Assembly (NCBI GenBank): GCA_963969495.1
Contig: OZ018321.1
Location: 70,012,286-70,076,285, forward strand
Length of the DNA: 64,000 nucleotides
Direction of reading: 5' to 3'
From: Ceratothoa steindachneri
Lineage: Eukaryota; Arthropoda; Malacostraca; Isopoda; Cymothoidae
Numbering within the stretch: position 1 is the stretch's first letter; each line of letters starts with the position of its first letter. Of this stretch, positions 35,430-47,662 are shown piece by piece. The notes beneath the pieces were generated by a model. That model saw only the letters and a program-made list of their open reading frames with translations. It did not search any database and was not told the DNA's origin. Position numbers and translations under genes: made by a program.

Positions 35430-35715
35430 CAACAGTTCAGTTTTCCACGAATAAAAACTGCCGTTTTTCACTCAACTTAATCATTCACTTCAACATCGAT
35501 TGACGCTACAATTCCCTATCGATTTGTGAAATTTCATGAAAATCGCCTGAGCAAGAGGCCAAAAAACTCCCCAAAACACTCAAAAGCCCCACTTTTCAGT
35601 TTTCCACGAATAAAAACCGCGGGCTTTCACTCCACTTATCATTCACTTCAACGTAGATTTGCGCTGCAATTCTCTATCGAAGTGTGAAATTTCATGAAAA
35701 TCAGCCGAGCCGTTC
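35430..35715. repeat. Direct duplication, offset about 150 bp
   Basis: TTCAGTTTTCCACGAATAAA begins both copies (about 35436 and 35596). Each continues with TTTCACTC, ATCATTCACTTCAAC, a CTATCGA word and GTGAAATTTCATGAAAATC. The two copies diverge at scattered positions but keep the same order throughout. Confidence 0.9.
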
Positions 35716-35779
35716 GCGAGATATCCGCGCTTTTGACCGAAAAATGTTCCCCTCGATGGGGGGGATCAAAAACCTCTTT

Positions 35780-36796
35780 GAAGCGCTATATCTCCGGACC
35801 TATCCGTCTAATTTAATAAGAAAAGAAAGCTTTATTCAGTTATTGACATTAGAACATGCCCAGCTCTTTTATCTTCGGGGAATAACAGACAGAATAAGAA
35901 TATTTGTCTACGAGTTAAAAAAATATAATCAAACTGCATAAAATGTTAATAATCTTAAAGTTCAGCCTTTTCCCATTCCAACTAAACCTGTATTGTCCAC
36001 TTTTGACTATAGGTTGTCGAGCTATTAAGCTTTAAAATTGACTAGTAAAGCGGAAAAGCGGTGAACAAAAAAGTGGGCGAGAGAGCCCCGACTGTCTTTA
36101 AACCTTGATTGATCGGGAACTACTAGGCACAGCTACGCACTATGGGTATAGTTGAAAAGAGGAAAGGCTAATCTATTCATAATTCACTAAAGAATCGTGT
36201 AACTACGAAAGTCTTATGGTAAGATCCCCACAAAGCAATTTAGCCCCCCTCTCTAAAAATCTAAATTGATGTTTGCTATGTATTTCACCTTATAGAGGAG
36301 CTCTTCCCCTTTCTAACAATACCTTACTCGATGAGCTTGGATGAATAATTACCGATTTATTCAAGGTTTTTGAAGGTGGGTAATGGTGGGATTTAATCTG
36401 CGGGGGGACTATGGAGAGAAGCGATAGTACTACGTTTAAAACAGGATATCTCGAAAACTACTAGGTGCAGAAACACAATATGGGTATTGTTGAAAAGGGA
36501 AAGAGGTCCTCTATACGAATATATACCAAAGAATCATCAAAGTATAATATCCTCCGGGTGATGACGGACAGAAGACATTTGTACTCTCCAAAATTACAAT
36601 TATAGTAGGATTGGTGAATAAAGATAATATACGATGGAAAAACGCTTCCCCTTTCCAATGATACCTTAGTGTTAAGATTGAGTAAGTAGTTACAGAGCAA
36701 ATTGCGTTTAAGTGATTGTTTAACGAAAAGGGGGCGGGCCTTAGCTTGTGGGAGATATAGGACTATGTTTAAATGTCCGTATCCTTGGAACCACTG

Positions 36797-36800
<4 letters not shown>
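35780..36800. repeat. Locally periodic array of ~330-bp diverged units
   Basis: Unit starts recur at about 35785, 36105, 36440 and 36765, each opening with a phrase like TATCTCG-AACTACTAGG. Units at 36105 and 36440 share ACTATGGGTATAGTTGAAAA/AATATGGGTATTGTTGAAAA. Units at 35785 and 36440 share a GACAGA(A) word with TTTGT downstream. Those at 36105 and 36440 share CCCCTTTC(T/C)AA and the following TACCTTA. The last unit is cut by the (AT)n array at 36800. Confidence 0.75.

Positions 36801-36859
<59 letters not shown>
36800..36859. repeat. (AT)n microsatellite
   Basis: About 60 bp of perfect alternating T/A at the end of the ~330-bp array. Confidence 0.98.
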
Positions 36860-36862
<3 letters not shown>

Positions 36863-38510
36863 AAGAGAATAAAAAGGGCTATAAGAATATACTAAATTCA
36901 ACTTTCTCAGACGATCTCTTAAAATTTTATTAATGAACAAAGTGGCGTTGTGGGCCCAAAATGTCAATGTTGGTTCATTTTGAGCGGATTTTTTGCCAAT
37001 ATCTTTTCGAATAATGATCAGATGTTAATGAAACAAACAAAAATATAAATAGAATCATTATATCTATCTAACTTTATATCAATTATACGTGCCACTCGTG
37101 TTTAAACACCTTTCTACGGCGTTTTAATACACATTTTTGTCCATTTTTACCAAAATTTTCCATAGTCAAATTTAAACCTGTATATCTCCGTAACTACAAA
37201 GCCAATCGTTACGTAATTAAGACTTACGGATAGAAAGGAGATTGCCCTTCAATTAAGTATGCCATAAAATATCCCATAGGGCCATAGCCAGCATCATATT
37301 TTGAAAAAAAAGGCCCTTCAAAAACGCAGTGAAAATCGATGAATATCACGTGATAGATATCAGTGGAAAGAGCACACGACAATACACTAGTATCCTTATT
37401 TTTATTAAAATATCTCTAATAGTGTAGAATCTATTAGCGATTGAATTTAATTTTTAAAACGTTAGTCTTAGGCGTGGCCCTTGGCACACTCAGGGTCAAT
37501 TTTCGCCACTTTAAATGACAGTAGAAATGGGTTCGAGGCATGTTCCTGGTGTAGAATTTTCCGTTCTATCGAATGGTGTAGGTTCCGTCTCTCTAAAGCC
37601 AAATCGTATGGATCTATAAGCCCAGAACTGGCTCTTATGAAAAAAGGCCTTCGTATGTTGGCGTTAAAAAAGATGGCAGAATCTTGATTTTTTGATAGAT
37701 TGTGGGGCTGGGGAGGCCTGATAACTGGTTATTTTTTTTTAATTGAATAATTTCTTCTTACTTAAAAATAATTAAATGAAATAGCAACGAGGACAAAAAA
37801 GTTCGGAATCTTATTTTCATTTTCCCTTAGGTTTTTTGATCCGCTCTATCGATTATTTTTTGTTTAATATCGCATGACACTTAATTTTTACGAAATCTAA
37901 TTTTTGTGAATAACTTAAAAATATATATATTTTTTTTAATTGTTTAATTTTATTAAAATATATTCTATTTAACATCTTTTATCTAAATTTCATTAACGTA
38001 GGTCTCATAGTGACGTCACAATAAGCGATTTAACATATAAATTGTTTCGATTTTGTATTGCCTTAGGTATCCAGCAGAGTTATAAAAGATCCACTAAATA
38101 TATTCTCCTTCAAAGTGTGACAGGTGGTGAATGCAAACTCCGATTTTGATCGGGTTTGAATTAAAAAAAACGTGAATATGTAGGTCTTTGGCCATCTAAA
38201 TATGCAATAGGAACCATCTGGGACCGAGTCCAGCCCCCCAGAACTACCCCTTTTGGAAGGCGATTTTTGAGCCCCGAATAGGCTCAAATTGGACCTAAAC
38301 TCCGAAATTTAAACGGCTCTAGAAGAGTTATTATTAACCTCTGCTTAACCCTTTGAGGCGCAAAATTATTAGGATGAAAAAAGCTCCAGAAGGGCAAAGG
38401 TTTATTTGTTGAAATAAAATAAAATATTTTGTTTGATATTGGCAATAAATCTCACCTAAAATTAAATTTCACTATAATTTTTGAAAAATTATAACCAATT
38501 AATTAATTAA

Positions 38511-38533
38511 GGTGGTACTCATAGTGTACCACC
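38511..38533. repeat. GGTGGTAC hairpin next to TTAA
   Basis: GGTGGTAC (38511-38518), a 7-base loop, then GTACCACC (38526-38533): perfect 8-bp arms. TTAA immediately precedes it. Confidence 0.9.
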
Positions 38534-38649
38534 GCCCAAATTTCCATAGTAAAATTTCCCCCCTCCAAAACAAACAAAAATGAAGAAAAAAGTTATTTTT
38601 AATTTCTTTTAACTTCTATAAATTTAATTCCTTTTAGACATTTTTTTTT

Positions 38650-40380
38650 TGTAACATGCATGAGTAGTATGTTTATTTATGAAAATCTTGAATGCAAGTT
38701 TCATTTTTTCCACGGCAAAGGGCCACCTTACAAACCGTGCATTCTCACTCTGTTCTGGATGGTCTTGCTTTTGTGATGCATAAGCCACATCTTCTTGTTC
38801 CTCTTCTTGGTTGATGAGTTGATTCTTGCTTCCTGATTTCAAGTGGCACCTGAGGCTTATGCTTATTTATTTTAAAGGGGGGTGGGGCTTTCTCTCTTAC
38901 CTTTGTGACATAAGTTGCTGAAACAAGTCCATCAACAATTTTCAAACGGAAGTTTTTCATATTCATCTTTTCAGGTAAAATATCCTTAGAGATTATAAAG
39001 GCATTTACAACGGCTGCATCGAGGAAAAAGAAAAATATTTTGTGCCACCATTTGTGGCTTTTTAGATCTATTTCATATAACGCCTTCAGCTGGTCAAATA
39101 TATCCACACAATTCATATGTTCATTATAATCTTTAATAGCTTCAGGACAATTGATTTGACTACTACTTCCATCTCTTTTTTTTCTTAAAAATTGTACTAC
39201 AGCAGTTGGGCAATGATAGCTAGATGTAACACGCACCATACGACTCTCTTTCAATATGTACACAGATATTCCATCTTCACTTAAATACCAGTCATATACT
39301 CCTCGCTTCATGCTTTTGTCTTCTTTGAAATTAGATGGAAATCTTTTCTTATTCTGGCTTACTGTACCACATGAATGCAGAGACTGCTCTTTCAGATCTT
39401 TAACTAAATCGTAACTAGTGAAATAATTGTAAAAAACTATGATTTCCCCCTTGAAGTGGTTGCGTAAGCTTCCGAACAACACTACCTCCTAAATCTTTAA
39501 TAACGTTTTCTTGCACCCTACCAGTGTATATTTCCCAATCAAGAAAATAACCTGACTTGTAAGCTAGAACCCATACTTTATAACCTCTTTTAATTGGTTT
39601 CATCGGATTATATTGCTTTAGGGTACTGCGACCTTTGAATCTGACCATTGACTCATCAACAGCAACTATTTTGCTAGGCAGAAAACTTTATTGAAATTTC
39701 CAAAAGGCATTTGAGTAAAGGCCTCACTTTATAAAGCTTGTCGAAGTCTGTGGAATCTCTTTGAGGCATAAATGTATTATCATTCAAATGTAAATTGCCT
39801 AAGATCCAATGAAATCTTTTTACAGACCTCAAATTGGAAATGAAGGAATCATTCACTTTTGAATCACTACTGCAGTGATCCTTGTAACTGGAGAGTTTTT
39901 TAATTCTCATTAGCAAATTAATCGCAAGAAAACATTTCATTTCATCATTGCTAACTGAGACAAACTTCTTTCCTGACTGATGAGCATATAAATTTGTGTG
40001 AAAAACAATATGGTGAATAATTTAAATTGAAAAAGGTTCAAGAAATATTTTGCAAGGGGTAGCTTCATCTATTTGTCTTAGAGCATCACTTACCCGAAAT
40101 GATTTTGAAAATTTGTTCGCTCCTTCCACTGAAATCTTTTTCTCCATTTCGGTCCAGTCTCTGGAGCAGAAGAGCAACTTGTAGATAATGTTACATCGTC
40201 TAAATCACTGTCTGACGACGAGGATTGTGAATATTATTCAATAGGCGATACTATATTCTCTTCACTATCTTCAAGCTCTTCATCAACATCTGAAGTATCA
40301 ACTGATGTTTCCGAAGGAATATCTTCCCAGGCCACATCTTGTATCTCTTTTTCTGATAATTTTCGCTTTCGGCTACCCAT
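38650..40380 (-). pseudogene. piggyBac transposase, nearly complete but broken
   Basis: The start ATG is at 40380: [20 protein letters not shown], then an acidic stretch ([17 protein letters not shown]). Frames to 39674 cover the N-terminal dimer/DNA-binding part (RSVKRFHWILGNLHLND). 39648-39490 has the first catalytic Asp in a DES block and the PIKRGYKVWVLAY block. 39482-38748 contains FYNYFTSYDLV, where the usual second Asp is missing beside a frameshift, then YNEHMNCVDIFDQLKALY with the third Asp. The C-terminal Cys-rich domain (RRCGLC ... ECTVC ... LC) is split by one TGA at 38745-38747. Transposase would cut and paste at TTAA; this copy cannot. Confidence 0.9.
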
Positions 40381-40395
40381 CCCGAAGAACGAAAA

Positions 40396-40530
<135 letters not shown>

Positions 40531-40667
40531 CTCTAGTTATCTCAACAATTAATATATGAAGCGCATATGTGAAAGCCTATTTATGGGAGGCAACATATAT
40601 CTATATATCCGGCGAAAATAGGTTGGAAATGCGTAGGCCATTATGAACATCTATAATACATTTGTGC

Positions 40668-40690
40668 GGTGGTACAGATAACGTACCACC
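40668..40690. repeat. Second GGTGGTAC hairpin
   Basis: GGTGGTAC (40668-40675), a 7-base loop of different sequence, then GTACCACC (40683-40690). Arm sequence and loop length equal those at 38511. Single GGTGGTAC copies follow at 40956-40963 and 41052-41059, and an AGTGGTAC variant lies near 41007. Confidence 0.9.
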
Positions 40691-41059
40691 TTCTTTTTTT
40701 GAATTACTTGAGCGTGTGTATGATTTATTTGATAATATCGACATAAATACTTTAATCCTATCTAGAAAGAAAAAATATATCAAAAGAATTATATTTACCT
40801 TACAAAAAAAAATGAAATTTCTGCTAATTTCAATTAGGGAGTGACGATGACGCAGCATTCTCCTTCGACGGTTCAGGCACAATGAGGGCAAATAATTTTG
40901 GCATCCAAATTTGTAACCAAATGCATCCAGAATCTTCAGAGAGAGCATTTATGAAGGTGGTACAGATTCTGAGCTGCTGCTCAATTCGAAAAATGCTTTT
41001 TTGAAAGTGGTACCCTTTTTTGCACCACCACGCATCAAACGTAGCCAAACAGGTGGTAC

Positions 41060-44000
41060 ATTATTTGAACCACTTCCCTTGAAATGGTTGAACCAAAAAA
41101 CAAATTATTATCCATCATCTAGAGAGCTATAAGTCTCTATATAATAACACGGGGTTGATTGACCCCATAGCTCCCATGATACAGGGTGTTAAAGTACTGA
41201 TTTGGTACAAAAAGAAACAAAAATGGAGCACTTAAAGTTGAATAAAATTTCTCTCGTTCGATTTATATCTTTTGGGGGGAATTATTATACTACGTCCTAT
41301 TCCGGGAAAAAAGATTTATTATACGTTACATTTATTAAATAATTTAAGTCCGCTAGAGGCCGCCAAATTTGGGCAGTTTTGCTCAATTTTGGGACTCGAG
41401 CGAAAATTTAGGAGGCAATATCTCCTGAAGTATCTGTAAATACGAACTATACCTAGGAATACGAAATGTAGGGTTATCGATTACTCATCTACCTCTAGAT
41501 ATTATTTGATACTAGCCCTAATGGAGCAGAGTCGATGGCTCGAAAACTTCAATTTTAGAGACATTCTCAAAATGGCATCCCGAGATTAGACCCGCTTTCT
41601 TGTGGGTTTCTCTGGAGTAGACGGCTTTTAGGTATATAATAAATGATAAGCGCCCATCAGTCATCTAAATAAAATAACTTTATCTTTATTGTATGTTAAT
41701 AAATACCAGAGATAATAACTTCTAATCAGAGGTGGGTGACGGTATTTTGGCAACCCAGCCCAAAATCTGGACCCCACGTAACTCGGTTTCTAATTAACTC
41801 AAGACAATGGGACTTGTACCCTATACCTTATAATCTTGTATTTAATCTAACCACCGAGTTTAAATAAAATCTATTTCGTGAACGAATTGCGGATAACCTA
41901 ACCTTGAGCCAACCTCGCAATTTTAAAAAGTAAGGGTACCGAGACCCTGATAAGTCTTATGAATATTGCTAAATTCCGCTGGTTAGTTACAAAGTTATGG
42001 TACTTATGTAAATCCTTGACCATAAAGACTAAGATAAATCGACACTTAAGCTACGAATAATGCTATGTAACGATAGAACTAAGAATTATCTTTCGAAAAA
42101 CTTTCATTTCATTAAAATTTCACCCGTAGTTCGCATTCTTTTAGCAATAAACTGCGCTAAAACCCTAAAAATAAAATTCGGCTATTAAGGCGACACCTAG
42201 TGGGAGAGAGCAAATTTAACTTAAAATATCTATAAAAGCTGCAGGTCTACGTGTGTTTTCTTAATTTCACACAAATCGATCCATAAATAAAAAAGTTATT
42301 TGAGTTTAAATAAAACAGCCATTTTCCTGACCTTAATTTTTGGCCCAAAATCATGAAAATCGACGCACATCATTCCTAGTTTCAGTCAAGGCAAAGCCCA
42401 TTAGTCCTACGCATAAATGAAAAAAAAATCCAATATATATATATATATAAACGAGGGAGATAAGGGGGAAAATGGGCTGAAACCGGAAACAGACCTTCCC
42501 CTCCCCGGGTTCTTAATCGAGGGATAGAAGCGGTTTGGGGGCCCTATCTATTCTCCAGGTATTGGGGTTTCGAGATAAACATTCTCGTTCTGTCTGTCCT
42601 CTACCCATTTTTGGAACAATGGTTGACTCTGACGACAGTTCCCGATAGCTTTCATGCCAAAACTTTCAGTGGTGAAAATTTGAAACTTCTACCTATCTTA
42701 GTTCAGGAGATACGGAAGGAAAGTCATAGAAAACCATCCTACCATGGCGCCAAAACCATGGTTTGGAGCGATCTAAGGGCGATATTTACCTGGGGAATTA
42801 CCTTCCATATTCGAATGACGTTGATATTATTAAAATCGACCGGTAACTTAGAGATAGAGAGTTTTCACGAAAATTAAAAAGCTTCCCCAGGTATCCCTCC
42901 AGTTTTGGGGAGTTAATCTACCACAACTTAACGCTTTAAACTAAGATATCTCCGCAACTAATGGTCCGATTTAAGTGACACAAACGTCATTCGCAAATTA
43001 TTTATATTCCCCACAAAGAACTATCTCATTATAACTAACAAAAATTTAAAATCGTGGTTTTTATTCGTGATTAATCGGTTTTGGATTGGGGTATTAGATA
43101 GGCTTTTCGCCTGTATCTCGAGAACTATTAAGCTTAGAGAAACGAGTCCTATTACCAATTAGGAAAATATCCGCAAATCGCATAGCAATTATAAATAGCT
43201 CGTCAAATAGCTGATTATATAGGGTCGGGTTCCGGTTCGAACGTTAAAATTCACCTTTGGAGGTTTAACCTCGTAATACTACTGATTACACGGAAATACG
43301 TAGGAAGTCTATATATTGCGGGCACTGCTTCATATGAAAAATTCAATACACGAGCAATAAGAACCAGTAACTTTTCGAGCTAAAGATCCGGAAACACGTG
43401 AACAATTCGATTTTGACCTAAATTTAGAGGTTAAGCCTGATTATCTCGTCGAGAGTAAGAGATAGCTAGTGTCACCACACCTTATTCCCTGTACATAGAG
43501 GAGCGCAAGACCTTCCCAATGATATATTACTCAACCTCCTCTATCCATTCGCATAGCCATGTATTAAGCTTTCAAATGGAATCCAGCTAAAAGCGCATTT
43601 GTTAAGGTTCTGCGGGGAAAAATAGAGGTAATTAATAAATGCACAATCCAACTCCAGAATATGATCCAAAATAGTAAAAAAGAAGTAAATTGAGAATTAC
43701 AGCGAGATAGGAAAATTACGAACAGACTTATGGCCTATAAACCAATTTTGGCTAAAATCCACAAGCCAAATAGCAAAACCATAGGGATCCTTAGGATAAC
43801 TCGGCAACTAGAAGAGGTAAGACGCTGAAACTAAAGGGTTGGATACAAGGATATATTATACATAAAGGTGAGTCCCAAATTTGGTGGCCGTAAACCTTGA
43901 GGAAGTGTACTTTCTGGGTGTTCAATTTAGGGAGACCCGAGGAAAAAACAACAAATATTTTGAAAACTTTGGACGCGATTTACATAAAACTATCGCGCGT

Positions 44001-46690
44001 AGCTAATTTTAGTATTGGAATGTTTGGACGTGTAATGAGGAGTGCTATGTAAATACCTTAATGAAATCCGAGTACCTTCGAAATTGAGGATGTAAATTGA
44101 AAAATAACTTAAATTCGCCATTTTTAACGTAACTTTGGACAATTGCGGCGAAAATATACACTAAAGCATCTCGTAGTATAAAATAAAAGTTATGGGGAAT
44201 CACCCGCTCTACCGTTTGCTCTAAATCTTGTCGCTCTACACCAATTATATTTTGAGCTAGCCCGATCAGACGGTGCTGGTTTTCCGCCAAAAATTTTGAG
44301 TTAATTTGTTAAAGGTCTAAGGGAAAAAAATCTATTTTGGGGATTTTTAGATTTTTTTTCGTTAAATAATGTTAACTGGTGCTTAGAAACGCAAAATATA
44401 TATATATGTCACACGGGAGGTCGAACACCTTAATAGGAACGAGGCTAAAGTATAGGGGTTTTGGCTATTTGACGGGTGTCCCAAAAGTAACTCTCCACCT
44501 CCGATTTCGAAGGCAGCGGAACTTTTAAAAAAATTTGAAGTATATTGGGAGGTACTAGGGACCCCCCGAGCCCACCCCCTCCCTGTGTCAGAAATTTACT
44601 TTCAACCAACGGGAGGTTAGTTAGGTGTCGAATAGCAATAGCCGAAAATACCCTTGGATTTGCCCTTATTTGCTATTACTCTACCCGTACAACAATTTTG
44701 GTGAAGATCCGACGATAAAAAAGTAGAAAGGGGCGGAGCCCCCTTTCCGGAGTTTAGGCGAAATCGTATAGGGGTGTTTCATAGGGCAGAGTGGGGACTC
44801 ACTTTAAGGAGTTTGAAAACTCAAAACATGTCTATATGTGCCCTAACGAAAAAAGGCATACCGATAAGTCGAAGTTTAGTTTCGAAAATGGTTGTCGCGA
44901 GATATGTCTTTTATTTTTATCCATATATAGAGAACTACTCAAATTAGATCGATTTTCATTTCGGATTTTTCAATTAGACGAAAATTGTAGTTCGTGGACG
45001 TATTTCTGATCCTTTTCGATCATAACTTACAAAAGTCGAAATTCCTCGATTTTTTAACCTAGTTCGTCCCCCTTTTCGAACCCTTAAAATTTTCGCACAA
45101 AGGGGAGACCAACACCAAAATAATCCTAGAAGGCCGAGCCCGATATTCAGCTTTTTGTCATTTAGAAGTCGATCCGACAAAATTTTCTTCCGAAGTCGAT
45201 TTCGAGGGTCGGGTCTAGTGGGGGTGTAATCCCCACAGGGCATCAATTTTGGAAACTCCTTAAATGGAAACATTCAAGTTTACTACGACCAGGCTTTTGA
45301 GCTTTCTAACTTGAAAAACAAAATCTAGCCCCCAAATCGGGGTCGTCTAACACAATGTTAGTGGTTTTTCTTTTCGGCCTAAAATTGGGGGCGGGGTACC
45401 CCCGAGAACACCGAACTGGCTAGGTCGCCTTCCATAAGCAAAAGGTGTACTTTTGAACCTTTTTGCGAATAAAATTCGAACCCGTAAAAATTTCTCGGAA
45501 AATCTTTCTGATTTCCTGAGGTGGGAGTAGGGTACGTCCTCCCGCGTTAAAAAATTCAAAATTGAGCGAAGCCTTCCCCCCGCCCCAAAGAAATGGGGAC
45601 CATAATTCCGAAAAAATTATACTCTGATATTTTATTGGCTCATCTTATAGCCCTCGGCGAACTGAATTTGACGCTATTGGTATTATGATCGTACCTTATC
45701 AAGTAAACTCGCAATATATATTTAAAAGATCGAATTTCGCACCGACTCCAAAAATCTCTCTTTCCCTATAATTTTCCCCGGAGGAAATTAGTAGGTTAAT
45801 TTATTACTAAACCGAAAGAGGGAAATCACTCAAAATCTGTAATACTCGTTTTACGGTCTTAACATTAAAATATTTTTTGTGGCCTACTCTTAGGTAATTC
45901 GCTTACCGAAGATCTCTTTGCGCTGCCACCGTAATTTCGTTAGGATAAGTATTGCTATTTTAAGGTCAATTATGTTTACCGGGTAAGGTTAGTTTTCTCG
46001 ATTTCGGGCTCTGGAGCGAAGGTTTAGCGACATTAACTTTGTTAATCTTCGCCAAGGAGCGGATTTTCATATACCCGCGTGAAGAGGGGGTGGTTCCGCG
46101 TGTAGCGATATATAAGACTCTAAGGCCTAATTTATTTTATACGAGATACCTCGCCTCAAAGCTCAAAAATCGGGTCGAAAGTTTTCACGCCCACTCCGAC
46201 TTAAACCCAATTTTCACTAGAAGGTTTTCATTAGACACATAATTCACTTATATTCTTAATTGCTAGTAGAATAATCTATCGATCGGTGTATAACACATTA
46301 TCTATCAGGTGGTCATTCGAGTCGAAAATTAGCGTTATATGCGAAAATCGAACATTTTAAACTTTTTTTTCGGCTCTATATTAACTAAGGCGATTTTGGC
46401 GAAACCAGCCTTAAAACGCCAGGAAATTTTCTCAGGAAAAACCTTTCTTTTCATTTCATTTCTGACTCTTTGTAGCTCCGATCTAGTTCTGTGGCAAAAA
46501 GGGGCAAAGGAAAATGAAGTTTGCAAATTTGTTTATTTTAATGGCGGTCAACTCGGAGACACCAAGATGTCGGGAGTATGGATTCCAGCTGAAGTTGCAC
46601 ATTAATTGACGGTTTCTTCATTTGATTGATAACGGCTTTGGCCATCCGCAATCTTCTGCGCTTTTAGAGTCTCAGGATGATGGAGGTGTC

Positions 46691-46692
<2 letters not shown>
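41060..46692. other. Gene-free modular repeat DNA, block 3
   Basis: 5.6 kb with no coding domain. Recurring elements include the AACGTCATTCG word (42983-42997; reverse at 42808-42822), GATATCTCCGCAACTA (about 42944) and GTATCTCGAGAACTATT (about 43112), and TTCCCAATGATATATTA (43513-43529). A segment of about 300 bp near 46015-46330 is repeated at 63690-64000. A short (AT)n lies near 42436. Open frames up to 99 codons show no motif. Confidence 0.5.

Positions 46693-46778
<86 letters not shown>
46693..46778. repeat. (AT)n microsatellite, 86 bp
   Basis: Perfect alternating A/T directly followed by the mariner-like terminal sequence. Confidence 0.98.
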
Positions 46779-46782
<4 letters not shown>

Positions 46783-47000
46783 TACGAGGGGCGATCAATT
46801 AGTTTTGTGAATCGGTAGGGCAAAACAGAGGAAGGGGGATGGCTGTTTGTGGGGGTGGTAGGACAAGTTATGACAAGTCAGGACCTGCAGCCGCACGCTC
46901 CTGCATCGTCTATTTATCACGCAGTAGCTGATCGCAGATCGTCAGTCACAAATTTTTCAACAATGGAGAAGGTTGAGCACCGCGCAGTCAACTCCAATTA
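46779..47000 (+). mobile_element. mariner-like element, 5' end only
   Basis: After the (AT)n comes TATACGAGGGGCGATCAATT then AGTTTTGTGAATC, which looks like a mariner terminal inverted repeat behind a TA target. A leader of about 150 bp leads to an ATG at 46963 (MEKVEHRAVNSN), which matches the start of mariner transposases (MEK/MEN-x-E-x-RAVI). The frame is lost after about 12 codons and the sequence turns into modular repeat DNA. The catalytic DDD region and the 3' repeat are absent. Confidence 0.7.
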
Positions 47001-47649
47001 ATCACGAGTAAACCCCTGATAGATAGTTGACCCCCATAGCCCCATGATATACAGATATTGGTAGATTTCTTCGAATATCTTGGGATCTACTGGGCCGAAT
47101 ATAATCAATTCAACGCTATTTGAAAGAGGAAGACTTCGCCTTCAACCACATCTTTAGTATTTAATTCGATTGAAATTCCTAGAGATGGGACCCATTAAAT
47201 TTAAACACAGGGCTGGTGGACAGGTTTAGTGATCGATTTAGCTCATTAGAATATATGTTATAGGACAATCTTTCTCCTTTTGAATGACGTTGCTTTCATC
47301 AAGTTTGTCCCATAACCTTGTATTTTATTCATGGCTTTATGGAGGATTTTCGTTTTTTCGGCGATATGGGACGTAGAGCGATGTTACTTTCACCTGGGGT
47401 TAGTGTGCAGAGTTCTACATATATATATATTCTAGGTATCCTCACCTTGGTCGTAATATAGGGAGAGGATGGATAACAGATGAAACTAGTCGTTAACAAA
47501 AGAATTACCGACCGATCGAGTTAAAATTAAGGAGTGTAAAAGAACAACCTCTAATCCCACCCCTGCTTTATCGGAGACCACGTGCGAGTGTATCCTGAGT
47601 GTATTGTGGAAATAATCCCTAATCCTGCTAACTCGTCCCAAGCCTCCTT

Positions 47650-47662
47650 CCCCCCCCCCCCC
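47650..47662. repeat. Poly(C) run
   Basis: Thirteen consecutive C residues. Confidence 0.97.

Larger units (their letters stand above)
33920..38500. other. Gene-free modular repeat DNA, block 2
   Basis: No coding domain is found over 4.6 kb. The text has recurring phrases: a sensor-like run of words around ATATCTC(C/G)G-AACTA, CTTTCCAATG-type words, and direct duplications listed separately. AT-rich with many CpG-containing words. A few frames of 60-85 codons are open by chance and share no motif with known proteins. Confidence 0.5.

Noticed and set aside
35780..36800. A CRISPR-like array
   Set aside because: The period is ~330 bp with diverged units and no short identical repeats with unique spacers; the genome is eukaryotic.
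40830..41048. A 72-codon minus-strand frame upstream of the piggyBac
   Set aside because: No similarity to the transposase N-terminus, and it overlaps the GGTGGTAC motifs; most likely untranslated.
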